Assembly (NCBI GenBank): GCA_964228455.1
Contig: CAXQZM010000071.1
Location: 1-64,000, forward strand
DNA length: 64,000 nucleotides
Direction: 5' to 3'
Source: CAXQZM01 sp964228455
Lineage (GTDB): Bacteria; Pseudomonadota; Alphaproteobacteria; UBA7985
In this document: positions 16,991 to 25,674 of the stretch, one piece after another
Position numbering within the stretch: the stretch's first letter is position 1
Layout: the number at the start of each line of letters is the position of its first letter
Made by a program: the position numbers and the translations under genes
Notes under the pieces: generated by a model
What the model was told of the DNA's origin: nothing
Seen by the model: only the letters and a program-made list of their open reading frames with translations
Databases searched by the model: none

Positions 16991-18147
16991 GCGCCAAGAG
17001 GACGAAGCAAGTCTCGGCTTATGATGTGCCGCTGTATCTCAGATGTTCCATCCCAAATCCTCTCTACTCTTGCGTCGCGCCAGAATCGAGCAAGAGGTAA
17101 GTCATCCATCAGGCCCATGCCTCCGTATATAGCGATTGCTTCATCGGTAACTCGTGACAACATTTCTGATGCGTATAACTTAGCACTAGCTATTTCACGG
17201 TTACTTAAAATGTTTTGATCTAGCTGCCAAGCGGCTTTCAAAGTTAATAGATCAGCTGCATCTATTTCAGTGATCATATCAGCGAGCTTGAAGCTAACGC
17301 CTTGGAACTTTGAAATTTGCTGACCAAATTGTTTTCTTTCCGCGCTGTATTGAAGTGCGTAATTGAAAGCACGACGCGCGCGGCCAACACTCATAGCGGC
17401 AACGGTAAGTCGCGTGCCATATAACCATTCATTCATCACGGTAAAACCTCCACCTACCTCGCCTAGAACTTGCCCTGGTCCCAGTATGCAATTATCAAAC
17501 GTTAAGATATTATTGGGGTAGCCGCGATGGGAAACAGAGGAATAGCCGGGCTTAATTTCAAAACCGGATGTTCCTCTATCAACCAAGAAACATGTTATGA
17601 TTTTTTTTGGCCCTCGGGCTGTTTGCTCTTCACCTGTTGCCACGAAAACTATTACAAAGTCTGCGTGTTCCGCCCCTGAAATAAAATGCTTGGAACCATT
17701 TAAAACCCAGTCGTTTCCTCGTTTCTCTGCTCGGCACTTCATGCCTCGAACATCGGAACCTGCATCCGGCTCAGTCATGGCCAATGCGTCCCAGCGTTCC
17801 CCCCTGATTGCGGGCTTTAAGTAAGTTTCAATTTGGTCACCCTGACAAGCCATTAGTATGCCTTGTGGCCTACCCCAAAAGTGAGTGAGTGCCATTGAAC
17901 CGCGGCCAAGCTCTCGCTCTAAAAGAGTAAATTCAAGATGACTTAAACCTCCACCACCAACACTTTCAGGGAAATTTGGTGCGAAAAAACCGATCTCTTG
18001 AACCTTTTTGGCTATTTGCCGTCCCATCTCAATTGGAACGCACCCCAGTCTTTCAACTTCATCTTCTAACGGATAAATTTCAGTTTCGACGAAGGTTCGA
18101 ACCGTATCCACAATCATTTCTTGTTCAGATGTGAGCCCAAAAAACAT
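16987..18147 (-). CDS. Acyl-CoA dehydrogenase, probable butyrobetainyl-CoA dehydrogenase
   Basis: A 386-residue FAD-dependent acyl-CoA dehydrogenase with the normal three-domain layout. FAD/substrate-loop motifs are ALAMTEPDAGSDVRG (about residues 125-140), ERKQFGQ, and the C-terminal RVERIWDGTSEIQRHII. Medium- and short-chain enzymes carry the catalytic Glu as YEGT in this last motif; here the position is Asp (D366). By operon context it should introduce the double bond into gamma-butyrobetainyl-CoA, giving crotonobetainyl-CoA, and pass electrons to ETF. A strong GGGGAGG ribosome site precedes the ATG. It is coupled to the downstream ligase gene. Isobutyryl- or other short-chain acyl-CoA specificity cannot be excluded. 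Confidence 0.85.
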   Translation of the reverse strand: MFFGLTSEQEMIVDTVRTFVETEIYPLEDEVERLGCVPIEMGRQIAKKVQEIGFFAPNFPESVGGGGLSHLEFTLLERELGRGSMALTHFWGRPQGILMACQGDQIETYLKPAIRGERWDALAMTEPDAGSDVRGMKCRAEKRGNDWVLNGSKHFISGAEHADFVIVFVATGEEQTARGPKKIITCFLVDRGTSGFEIKPGYSSVSHRGYPNNILTFDNCILGPGQVLGEVGGGFTVMNEWLYGTRLTVAAMSVGRARRAFNYALQYSAERKQFGQQISKFQGVSFKLADMITEIDAADLLTLKAAWQLDQNILSNREIASAKLYASEMLSRVTDEAIAIYGGMGLMDDLPLARFWRDARVERIWDGTSEIQRHIISRDLLRPLGA

Positions 18148-18194
18148 GAAGCCTCCCCAAGAGTAAATAATTTGAGGCTATGCCCCTCTGTACC

Positions 18195-18249
18195 GCCAAA
18201 ATCGCAGATGTTTGGCAGGCGTTAGTTTATGAAATGGGCCCGCGGGCCC
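18195..18249. promoter_or_regulatory. Two inverted repeats between the BKACE and dehydrogenase genes
   Basis: The 180-base spacer inside the catabolic operon contains GCCAAA (18195-18200) paired with TTTGGC (18211-18216) around a 10-base loop, and a perfect 14-base GC palindrome GGGCCCGCGGGCCC (18236-18249). Neither is followed by a T run on the minus strand, so a classical terminator is unlikely. The first could be an operator for a secondary promoter; the second could be an mRNA-stabilising or processing hairpin setting different levels for the two halves of the operon. Confidence 0.45.
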
Positions 18250-18327
18250 AACCCATAAAATAACGGCTCTAAATGATGAGCGATGTTCTTTTGTAGATCT
18301 AAGTTATCTTAAAGAGACTCTCCATAA

Positions 18328-19218
18328 TTAGCTCTGACGAAGTTTAAGCTTTTCTCTAACTTCTTTAGGCCCAATAATTTTTACGTTCATAGCTTCTAGA
18401 ATTGTTACCGCACGTTCAACTAGATCACCGTTTGAGGCAAGGACGCCTTTTTCTAAATAGATATTATCTTCCAAGCCCACCCTAACATTCCCCCCGGCTA
18501 GAACAGCAGCAGCCACGTAGGGTAATTGAAGTCGACCGATTGAAAACGCTGAGAAGATCCAACTTTCTGGAACATTATTGACCATGGCCATTAGCGTGGT
18601 CATGTCAGGCGGCGCCCCCCAGGGCACGCCCATGCAAAGCTGAACCATCACTGGATCTTCGATTAACCCCTCGTTAACGAGTTGCTTGGCAAACCATAGG
18701 TGGCCAGTGTCAAATGCTTCGATTTCTGGGCGCACTCCTAAGGCGGTCATACGGGAGGCCATGTCACGGAGCATGGCTGGGGTGTTTGTCATGATGTAGT
18801 CACCCTCACCAAAGTTCATAGTGCCGCAATCAAGGGTACATATTTCAGGCAAGGAGTCTTTGATATGCTGAACGCGAGCCTCCGCGCTTGCCATATCTGT
18901 TCCTTCATGATTCAGCGGAAGAGGCGAAGAGGTTGGCCCGAGAGTTAGGTCACCTCCAGTGCCGGCCGTTAGATTAATTACCACATCAGTATCAGCGTCC
19001 CGAATACGATCAACCACCTCTTTATACATTTGCAGGTCTCTTGATTGGCCGCCGGTATCAGGATCTCTAACGTGACAATGAGCAATCGCTGCGCCAGCCT
19101 TTGCTGCTTCAATTGCAGCAGCTGCAATTTCCTTAGGTGTAATTGGAACCTTGTGTGATTTCTGGGTAGTGGCACCCCCTCCGGTAACTGCAGCAGTGAT
19201 GAAAACTTCATAGTTCAT
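18328..19218 (-). CDS. cdhC: Beta-keto acid cleavage enzyme, 3-dehydrocarnitine type (CdhC-like)
   Basis: A 296-residue BKACE (DUF849) protein. The metal triad of the family is visible as H47 and H49 (HCHVRDP) and E250 (GLEDN). The motifs HCHVRDPDTGG, TAGTGGDL, TLDCGTMNFG and FDTGHLWFAKQ are those I associate with the carnitine branch rather than the 3-keto-5-aminohexanoate branch. The expected reaction is 3-dehydrocarnitine plus acetyl-CoA giving betainyl-CoA plus acetoacetate, so the nitrogen leaves as a glycine-betaine thioester. A GGAG ribosome site precedes the ATG. It follows an MFS transporter gene (39-nt gap), and a matching carnitine dehydrogenase gene lies at 34303-35295. The substrate is inferred from motif similarity and context. 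Confidence 0.87.
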   Translation of the reverse strand: MNYEVFITAAVTGGGATTQKSHKVPITPKEIAAAAIEAAKAGAAIAHCHVRDPDTGGQSRDLQMYKEVVDRIRDADTDVVINLTAGTGGDLTLGPTSSPLPLNHEGTDMASAEARVQHIKDSLPEICTLDCGTMNFGEGDYIMTNTPAMLRDMASRMTALGVRPEIEAFDTGHLWFAKQLVNEGLIEDPVMVQLCMGVPWGAPPDMTTLMAMVNNVPESWIFSAFSIGRLQLPYVAAAVLAGGNVRVGLEDNIYLEKGVLASNGDLVERAVTILEAMNVKIIGPKEVREKLKLRQS

Positions 19219-19257
19219 GGAGATGCTCCTTACTTAGGTGGTGATGGTCGGTTTAAT

Positions 19258-20466
19258 TTAGTGATTTTCGGCTCGAGACTTAAATACGACCCATGGACCA
19301 AAAATGGCGACAAGGGCAGCGACAGGGACTATAGAGGCATAAGCCCAACGGAAGCCATAAAAATGTTCCAGAAAGCCGATTAGGGGAGGTCCAATAAAGA
19401 TTGAAGCCCAGCCCATTGCAGACACTATAGCAACCCCGAAGGCCGGTCTCACACCATTTAAGCGTCCAGCCGACGCAACAAAGATTGGGAAAAAAAATGA
19501 GAAACCAAACCCCATAAAGAATACAGCGACGACTCCTTCCCAGTATTTATGAGTGATGATGAGCCAGAGAAGCCCGGCCATGCCAATCAATGTGCCAAAA
19601 AGGAGCAGTTTGGGACGCCCAATCTGTTCCGCTATCCCATCTCCCAGTAAGCGCGCTATTAGCAGCCCTGAAGAAAAAAGAACCATTGGTAGAACGAACC
19701 AATGGGCATCTAGATTTTGTCCTTTTAGCTTAAATTCAGAGAAAAAGTATTGGCTGAGCCAGTCATAGTGAGATGCTTCTGCTTCAATACCCAGAAGCAT
19801 CAACAAGCATAGTCCTATGAGCAAGTTTCGTGAGAGTTTAGGCAGCTTTCCCCCACTTGCTTTAAGCGCCTCTTCATCGGAAGCAGCCTCAATTGAGAAG
19901 GACAAAAAATCACGTCGAATGAAAAAGAGAAGCGTCGAAGACGCCAAGCTTATCAATAAAAAGAATAACCAAATCGGCATCCCGAAATATAATGAAATAA
20001 ACGCGAGAAGTGTTCCTGATAAAACACCAGCTGCAAACATTGCATGAACGCCAGTCATAAAAAATCGATTTGTTACCCTCTCCAATAAACTACCTTGAGA
20101 GTTTGCCGCAACGTCGAAGAAGCCGGTGCAGATGCCGAGGCAAAAGCCTATCGAGAGAAGAGCACCATAGTTGGGTGCTAAAATGTACAGTACAGGGAAT
20201 GCTAAAAAAAGTGGCAGAAATATAGAGGATAATAACTTGCTACCAAAACGTCCGATGAGGAAACTGCCTCCAATAAGTGAAGGAACTGCGCCAAAAGCCA
20301 TGCTTAATAAGAAGAAGGTAACATGCCATTCTTCCAAATCCAGCCGGCCCATAAGAGTGGGGAATTGTGCAAGCATTGTAGGAACTGTTAAGCCGAGAAC
20401 AAAGAAGCCAGCTGCTATCGCTCGAAAAGTTCTTTTAATTTGCTGCTCTGTTAAGGCGTGTCCCAT
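19258..20466 (-). CDS. MFS transporter at the head of the carnitine-type operon
   Basis: A 402-residue major facilitator protein with about 12 hydrophobic segments. The N-terminal half has the loop VPSLIGGSFLIGRFGSKLL, a degenerate form of the MFS loop 2-3 motif, and the second half has a related ARLLGDGIAEQIGRPKLLL. It resembles YbjJ-type MFS proteins rather than the BCCT or ABC systems that usually carry betaines. As first gene of the operon, its probable role is uptake of the operon's substrate (gamma-butyrobetaine, crotonobetaine or carnitine) or export of a product; this is inference. It is transcribed divergently from rbfA across about 80 bases. Confidence 0.8.
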   Translation of the reverse strand: MGHALTEQQIKRTFRAIAAGFFVLGLTVPTMLAQFPTLMGRLDLEEWHVTFFLLSMAFGAVPSLIGGSFLIGRFGSKLLSSIFLPLFLAFPVLYILAPNYGALLSIGFCLGICTGFFDVAANSQGSLLERVTNRFFMTGVHAMFAAGVLSGTLLAFISLYFGMPIWLFFLLISLASSTLLFFIRRDFLSFSIEAASDEEALKASGGKLPKLSRNLLIGLCLLMLLGIEAEASHYDWLSQYFFSEFKLKGQNLDAHWFVLPMVLFSSGLLIARLLGDGIAEQIGRPKLLLFGTLIGMAGLLWLIITHKYWEGVVAVFFMGFGFSFFFPIFVASAGRLNGVRPAFGVAIVSAMGWASIFIGPPLIGFLEHFYGFRWAYASIVPVAALVAIFGPWVVFKSRAENH

Positions 20467-20548
20467 TATTTGCCGCTAAGGCCTTCGTCACGCACTAACA
20501 ACCTTTGTTATTCTTGTAATTTTGATGTTTTGTCCCCAGGTCAGCATT

Positions 20549-20938
20549 ATGAAACGTCGAGATAAGTCTAATCCACGCGAGGGTCGCGAGCAAAGCCAGC
20601 GGCAGTTAAAGATGGGTGAGCAAATTCGGCACGTTTTAAGCGAGGCTGGTCTAAGGGAGGATTTGAGAGACCTGACAGGCCAGGCAATTAGTCTTACGTT
20701 TACAGAAGTACGATGCAGTGCTGACTTCCGGCTCGCAAAGGCTTTTTACGTGCCGCTTGGACCGGTATCTCAGCAGGATTGTGAATTTGCCCTGAAGGCA
20801 GCGTTGCCCAGCTTACAGGCGGCAGTTGCTAAAAAAAGCACATCTAAGTTTACTCCAAAACTGACATTCGTTTATGATACCAGTTTTGATGAAGCAGACC
20901 ACTTACGAGACGTATTGAGCAGTCTGCCAAAGACGTGA
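20549..20938 (+). CDS. rbfA: Ribosome-binding factor A
   Basis: A 129-residue protein with the KH-like fold, which helps 30S subunit maturation, particularly at low temperature. Diagnostic parts are the basic N-terminus with REQSQRQLKMGEQIRHVL, the DPRL-like block LTGQAISLTFTEVRCSADFRLAKAFYVPLG, read in two pieces, and LTFVYDTSFDEADHL. I place the start at the ATG at 20549 (MKRRDKSNPREG), which has an AGG about nine bases upstream. The frame extends back to a TTG at 20522 and an ATG at 20525, but that addition is unlike the family. rbfA and truB are neighbours in many bacteria; here a monooxygenase gene on the other strand lies between them. Confidence 0.94.
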   Translation: MKRRDKSNPREGREQSQRQLKMGEQIRHVLSEAGLREDLRDLTGQAISLTFTEVRCSADFRLAKAFYVPLGPVSQQDCEFALKAALPSLQAAVAKKSTSKFTPKLTFVYDTSFDEADHLRDVLSSLPKT

Positions 20939-20953
20939 TTGACCGGATATTTT

Positions 20954-22030
20954 CTACCCACTGAAGATAGACCAGAACAACAACAGTGCTTGAGGCCCTC
21001 GGAAGATCCTCCGAGATACCAAAAGCTTTAATCGGTCAATTAATCGAGATTTATGATATAATTTGGCATTGGCTCGAGCCCATGATTGCAGGCGAGTTGC
21101 TCTGGGCTTGCGTATTTTTTCATACTTGGTCAAATCTGAGGCATTTCCGGCTAAGGCCCAGGCGTCTTCGATAGCTAGGGCGGCCCCCTGAGCCAAAAAA
21201 GGAAGAGTTGGGTGTGCAGCATCACCTAATAACGCAGTTTTTCCATCAACCCATCTAGCTAAAGCAGGACGATCAAACAAACCCCAGCGTTGCACAGATG
21301 TGCATGCATCCAATATTTCGCCTAACTTTGGATGCCAGTTAGAAAAGTGGTCTCTCAATTCATTGAGGTCTCCTGGCGTGTTCCAGCCTTCTTCGAGCCA
21401 TTGGTCTTGCTCAGTCACGGCAACAAAATTTATCAATTCTGGGCCGATATAATAAGTTACCAGGTGTTTTTCTGGCCCAACCCAGACACAAGCTTCTTCT
21501 GGGATCAAGGCTTTCAACCTAGAATCTGCCGTTACCACGCCTCGCCAAGCCACTTGGCCCCGAAATTCTGGATCTGATGGGCCATTCATTTGAGCCCGTA
21601 AGGCCGATCGAAACCCGTCGGCTGCGACTGTCAATTGAGTTGGATCATATGATGCAATGTCGCAACCTAGTTGAACGTCAACTCCTTTAGCAAGTACCGA
21701 TTGGAGCATAGGTCGATAGACGTGTAGGTACGGTCCCCCGTAGTATCGCTGACAATATCCCTTGAGTGGGGCATACATCAACGCGGAGCCAGTTTTTCCG
21801 TCTCGGATGGTAGCAGCTTCAGGTTCAAATGAATTGGCTTTTACAGAGTCGAGTAAATTTAGCCGGGACAGGATTCTTGTAGCATTTGGACTGAGTTGGA
21901 TTCCAGCGCCCACTTCGCTAAAGGCGTTAGCGCGTTCAAACGTTTGAGTTTTCCAACCCATCTGTCGCAAAGCATGGGCAGCGGTTAGGCCTCCAATTCC
22001 AGCGCCAATAATTATTGCACTCTTGCTCAT
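20954..22030 (-). CDS. FAD-dependent monooxygenase (salicylate hydroxylase-like)
   Basis: A class A flavin monooxygenase of about 358 residues. The N-terminal GxGxxG dinucleotide fold is IIIGAGIGGLTAAHAL with the acidic ribose ligand at TFERAN. The DG motif appears as VAADGFRSALR, and the second FAD motif as LLGDAAHPTLPFLAQG. Such enzymes use NAD(P)H and oxygen to hydroxylate aromatic or related compounds; the substrate is unknown. It is somewhat shorter at the C-terminus than typical hydroxybenzoate 6-hydroxylases. The start may be ATG 22030 or TTG 22039. It converges with rbfA and diverges from truB, so it interrupts the usual rbfA-truB pair. Confidence 0.85.
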   Translation of the reverse strand: MSKSAIIIGAGIGGLTAAHALRQMGWKTQTFERANAFSEVGAGIQLSPNATRILSRLNLLDSVKANSFEPEAATIRDGKTGSALMYAPLKGYCQRYYGGPYLHVYRPMLQSVLAKGVDVQLGCDIASYDPTQLTVAADGFRSALRAQMNGPSDPEFRGQVAWRGVVTADSRLKALIPEEACVWVGPEKHLVTYYIGPELINFVAVTEQDQWLEEGWNTPGDLNELRDHFSNWHPKLGEILDACTSVQRWGLFDRPALARWVDGKTALLGDAAHPTLPFLAQGAALAIEDAWALAGNASDLTKYEKIRKPRATRLQSWARANAKLYHKSRLIDRLKLLVSRRIFRGPQALLLFWSIFSG

Positions 22031-22063
22031 TACCTTCAACTAGGCCTAGGGGCTCTAACTGTC

Positions 22064-22984
22064 ATGGCAAAAAAAAACAAAGGGCTCCCTCTTAATGGCT
22101 GGATCAACCTAGATAAGCCCCTACATGTCTCTTCAAACGATGCAGTGCAAGCGGTTAAAAAGCATTTGCGTCCAGTAAAAATAGGACACGGGGGCACTCT
22201 GGACCCACTTGCATCAGGAGTTCTCCCTCTCGCACTAGGCGAAGCAACCAAAACAGTCAGCTTTGCGATGGATGGCGATAAAATCTATATTGCCCATGTT
22301 AAGTTTGGCGAGTCCACGGATACAGATGATTTAGAGGGGGAGATAATAGCCGAGTCGTCAACTCGTCCAGCAGAGATCCTTATAAAAAAGGCGCTTCATG
22401 ATGTTTCTGGTAAAATAATTGATCAGCGACCACCAGCTTTTTCGGCTCTTAAAGTAGAGGGAAATCGCGCCTACGAGTTGGCGAGAGCTGGAAAGGAAGT
22501 TAATCTATCTAGTCGAAATGTGAATCTTAAGGCTGCCCACCTCCTATCTTATGATGGCGAAGTGGCGTGTATTAAGCTTACAGTCGGCAAAGGGTTTTAT
22601 GTTAGGTCGTTTGCTAGAGATTTGGGGGAGACCCTCCGCTCTAAAGCTCATCTAAGCGGATTACGGCGCACACAGGTAGGGTCTTTTACCGCAGATTCTG
22701 CAATTTCACTTGATTCTTTGTTAACCTTAGACCATCGCGCCGCTGTCGCAGCTTTGCTGCCGCTTGAACGTGTGCTGGACGACATCCCGGCTCTCGATCT
22801 TGGTCAGGCAGAAGCGTGGCGCCTCAAATCCGGGCTTCCAGCCACTTTGGTTCGTCGATCATTCCTTGAGCAGATTGCTTTGTTGGAAGACGGAAAAATG
22901 GTTCAGGCGCGGTATGAAAATCGGCTAGTGGCTTTGTGTGAATATTCAAAAGCAAGGCTAAAGGTGATTAGGGGCTTCAACTAA
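22064..22984 (+). CDS. truB: tRNA pseudouridine(55) synthase
   Basis: A 306-residue TruB that makes pseudouridine 55 in the T arm of tRNAs. The catalytic-Asp motif is GHGGTLDPLASGVLP, preceded by GWINLDKPLHVSSNDAV; the RNA-contact region GKGFYVRSFARDLGE is also present. The C-terminal PUA-like part is short, as usual in this group. rpsO follows after 35 nt on the same strand. Confidence 0.96.
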   Translation: MAKKNKGLPLNGWINLDKPLHVSSNDAVQAVKKHLRPVKIGHGGTLDPLASGVLPLALGEATKTVSFAMDGDKIYIAHVKFGESTDTDDLEGEIIAESSTRPAEILIKKALHDVSGKIIDQRPPAFSALKVEGNRAYELARAGKEVNLSSRNVNLKAAHLLSYDGEVACIKLTVGKGFYVRSFARDLGETLRSKAHLSGLRRTQVGSFTADSAISLDSLLTLDHRAAVAALLPLERVLDDIPALDLGQAEAWRLKSGLPATLVRRSFLEQIALLEDGKMVQARYENRLVALCEYSKARLKVIRGFN

Positions 22985-23019
22985 ACGGGCAGTTGTCCAG
23001 AGAAATAAAGGAATTTCTG

Positions 23020-23289
23020 ATGTCGATAATGACTATGTCAAAAGACGAAATCGTCGCAAAGTTTGGTCGTGGGAAAAGCGATACAGGCTCACCAGAAGTG
23101 CAGATAGCGCTTCTCACCAATCGAATTTTGAACCTCACGGAGCACATGAAGGAGCACAAGCAAGACTTCCACTCTCGCCGGGGTCTCATCATGATGGTCG
23201 GCCAGCGTCGCCGCTTGTTAGACTATCTCAAGAAGAAGGACGCGGCTCGATATACCGCGATCCTCGAGCCGCTAGGCCTGCGGAAATAG
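23020..23289 (+). CDS. rpsO: 30S ribosomal protein S15
   Basis: An 89-residue S15, exactly the family length, with DTGSPEVQIALLTNRI and HSRRGLIMMVGQRRRLLDYL. S15 binds 16S rRNA early in 30S assembly and in many bacteria represses its own mRNA. The frame is open from 22993, but the ATG at 23020 (MSIMTMSKDEIV) has AAGGAA six bases ahead and gives the right length. rpsO-pnp is the conserved order. Confidence 0.97.
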   Translation: MSIMTMSKDEIVAKFGRGKSDTGSPEVQIALLTNRILNLTEHMKEHKQDFHSRRGLIMMVGQRRRLLDYLKKKDAARYTAILEPLGLRK

Positions 23290-23307
23290 GCTAATTCATT
23301 AAGGCAG

Positions 23308-23335
23308 GGCGTCCACTGGGCGCCTTTTGTCTTTT
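23308..23335 (+). terminator. rpsO downstream hairpin with T-rich tail
   Basis: A 7-base stem GGCGTCC/GGGCGCC (23308-23314 with 23318-23324, one T-G pair) around loop ACT is followed by TTTTGTCTTTTT. It can end transcription after rpsO or act as an attenuator/processing site before pnp. Confidence 0.7.
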
Positions 23336-23383
23336 TCAGTGTCTGCAATCCGGCAGGCGCTTATGACGTTTAGAAAGTAACTT

Positions 23384-25504
23384 ATGTTTAACGTTGTTCG
23401 TAAATCTATTGAGTGGGGCGGTCGCACGCTCACACTAGAAACCGGCCGTGTAGCACGTCAAGCTGACGGCGCCGTAATGGTCACTTATGGCGACACGGTC
23501 GTCCTTTGCACTGCCGTTGGCGCAGCAAAACCAAAGCCCGGACAGGATTTCTTCCCCCTGACTGTAAATTATCAAGAGAAATATTCCGCCTCTGGCCGCA
23601 TTCCTGGCGGCTTTTTTAAACGAGAAGGCCGCCCAACTGAGCGCGAGACTCTCTTGTCTCGCCTAATTGACCGACCATTGCGCCCTCTATTTGCTGAGGG
23701 GTATCTTTGCGAAACGCAAGTGGTCTGCACCGTGTTATCCTATGATCTTGAAAATGATCCAGATATGCCTGCCATGGTTGGTGCGTCTGCTGCATTAACC
23801 CTCTCCGGTTTGCCATTTATGGGACCAATTGGTGGAGCTTCGGTAGGATACCGTGATGGGGAGTATGTCTTAAACCCCAAAGTAGGCAATCGAGAAGGCA
23901 TGCTTCTAGATTTGTCTGTTGCTGGCACGACTGAGGGAGTGCTGATGGTTGAATCGGAGGCTTCTGAATTATCAGAAGAAGTGATGCTGGGTGCTGTTAA
24001 ATTTGGCCATGATGCCTGCAAAGAGGTTATTGGCTTGATCATTGATTTGGCAGAAGAGGCCGCAAAAGAGCCTCGAGACCTACCAGCACCAACTTTTGAT
24101 GCTGATGCTCTTAAAGAAAAAATTGTTGATTTGGTTGGAAGTGATATCCAAGCAGGGTACTCAATCAAAGAAAAAGAGGCACGCCGCGATGCTATAGCAG
24201 CTGCCAAAGACAAAGCTCTTGAAGCCTTTGCAAGTGACGAAGATGCTGAGTTTGATGCAGCAGCCGTTGGTAAATGTTTTAAATCGGCCGAAGCAGACGT
24301 CTTACGCGGGGCTGTCTTGAAAACTGGTAAGAGAATTGATGGCCGAGATACCAAAACGGTTAGACCAATTGTATCTGAGGTATCTGTCCTACCTAGGACA
24401 CATGGTTCGTCACTTTTCACAAGAGGCGAAACTCAAGCATTGGTTACTTGTACGCTTGGAACCGGACGAGATGAGCAGATGATTGATAGCTTAGATGGTG
24501 AATTCAAGTCACGCTTTATGCTGCATTACAATTTCCCACCCTATTCTGTGGGAGAGGCTGGCCGAATGGGTTCGCCCGGTCGCAGAGAAATTGGTCATGG
24601 CAAGTTGGCTTGGCGAGCGATTAACCCATTAATGCCTTCTCAAGATGACTTCCCTTATGTTGTGCGTCTTATTTCTGAAATAACCGAGTCGAACGGCTCT
24701 TCATCTATGGCAACTGTATGCGGCTCCTCGCTGGCTCTTATGGACGCCGGTGCGCCATTGAAACGCCCAGTTGCCGGCATTGCAATGGGTCTAATTAAAG
24801 AAGGAGATGAGTTTGCCGTTTTATCGGACATCCTTGGAGATGAAGATCACTTGGGTGACATGGACTTCAAAGTCGCGGGTTCAGCAGAGGGTATAACTGC
24901 GTTGCAGATGGATATAAAAATCACATCTATCACACCGGAGATTATGGAAATCGCCCTGGGTCAAGCTAAAGATGGAAGAATTCACATTCTTGGTGAAATG
25001 GAAAAAGCGTTGGGCACAGCTCGAGAAGGCACCTCTGCTCATGCGCCACAGATTGTTACTATCCAGATTAATAAGGATAAAATCCGTGATGTGATTGGTT
25101 CAGGGGGCAAGGTGATCCGCGAGATTACAGAAACTACTGGCGCCACTATTGATATCGAAGAAGACGGCACGATCAATATTGCTGCATCGGATGCTGCAAA
25201 GATCAGTGCAGCAAAGACTTGGATCGAGGATATCACGGGTGAAGCAGAGGAAGGTAAAATCTATCGCGGGAAGGTAGTAAACACCAAAGACTTCGGCGCT
25301 TTTGTAAACTTCATGAAAGGCAAAGATGGCCTGGTGCACATTTCTAATATGAAAAACGAGCGTGTTGCTAAGACTACAGACGTTGTCAGTGAAGGCGATG
25401 AGGTCTACGTTTTGTGTTTGGGTATCGATGATCGCGGTAAAGTCTCTCTTTCCATGAAAGACGTTGATCAAGAGACTGGCGATTTGATTAGTAAAGAAGA
25501 TTAG
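23384..25504 (+). CDS. pnp: Polyribonucleotide nucleotidyltransferase (PNPase)
   Basis: A 706-residue 3'-5' phosphorolytic exoribonuclease central to mRNA decay. Order: first RNase PH domain (about 1-140, VTYGDTVVLCTAV), helical linker, second RNase PH domain with the catalytic region around GEFKSRFMLHYNFPPYSVGE, a KH domain (IRDVIGSGGKVIREI, about residue 565), and an S1 domain (GKVVNTKDFGAFVNFMKGKDG). Length is typical. It follows rpsO, and the intervening hairpin may set the pnp level. In other bacteria PNPase represses its own 5' leader after RNase III cleavage; that is not shown here. Confidence 0.98.
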   Translation: MFNVVRKSIEWGGRTLTLETGRVARQADGAVMVTYGDTVVLCTAVGAAKPKPGQDFFPLTVNYQEKYSASGRIPGGFFKREGRPTERETLLSRLIDRPLRPLFAEGYLCETQVVCTVLSYDLENDPDMPAMVGASAALTLSGLPFMGPIGGASVGYRDGEYVLNPKVGNREGMLLDLSVAGTTEGVLMVESEASELSEEVMLGAVKFGHDACKEVIGLIIDLAEEAAKEPRDLPAPTFDADALKEKIVDLVGSDIQAGYSIKEKEARRDAIAAAKDKALEAFASDEDAEFDAAAVGKCFKSAEADVLRGAVLKTGKRIDGRDTKTVRPIVSEVSVLPRTHGSSLFTRGETQALVTCTLGTGRDEQMIDSLDGEFKSRFMLHYNFPPYSVGEAGRMGSPGRREIGHGKLAWRAINPLMPSQDDFPYVVRLISEITESNGSSSMATVCGSSLALMDAGAPLKRPVAGIAMGLIKEGDEFAVLSDILGDEDHLGDMDFKVAGSAEGITALQMDIKITSITPEIMEIALGQAKDGRIHILGEMEKALGTAREGTSAHAPQIVTIQINKDKIRDVIGSGGKVIREITETTGATIDIEEDGTINIAASDAAKISAAKTWIEDITGEAEEGKIYRGKVVNTKDFGAFVNFMKGKDGLVHISNMKNERVAKTTDVVSEGDEVYVLCLGIDDRGKVSLSMKDVDQETGDLISKED

Positions 25505-25533
25505 TATCGATATCAAAAACTAGAGATTAAAAA

Positions 25534-25556
25534 GGGAGCCCGCGGCTCCCTTTTTT
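25534..25556 (+). terminator. Rho-independent terminator of pnp
   Basis: A perfect 7-base stem GGGAGCC/GGCTCCC (25534-25540 with 25544-25550) and loop CGC, followed by TTTTTT. It lies 30 bases after the pnp stop codon. Confidence 0.93.
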
Positions 25557-25674
25557 ATTGAGCGATGATTGAGGATATGAACTCCCACCTCCTCCGCCAT
25601 AAACGGCCTGTAATCGACTTTCAGATTGGGCCTAACCTTCAGATAACGCTCAGTGTTTGAACCTCAGAATTCAT

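Noticed and set aside
23740..24420. 226-residue open frame on the minus strand
   Set aside because: Antisense to pnp and rich in Ser/Ala as expected for a shadow of PNPase codons; no start signal or motif.
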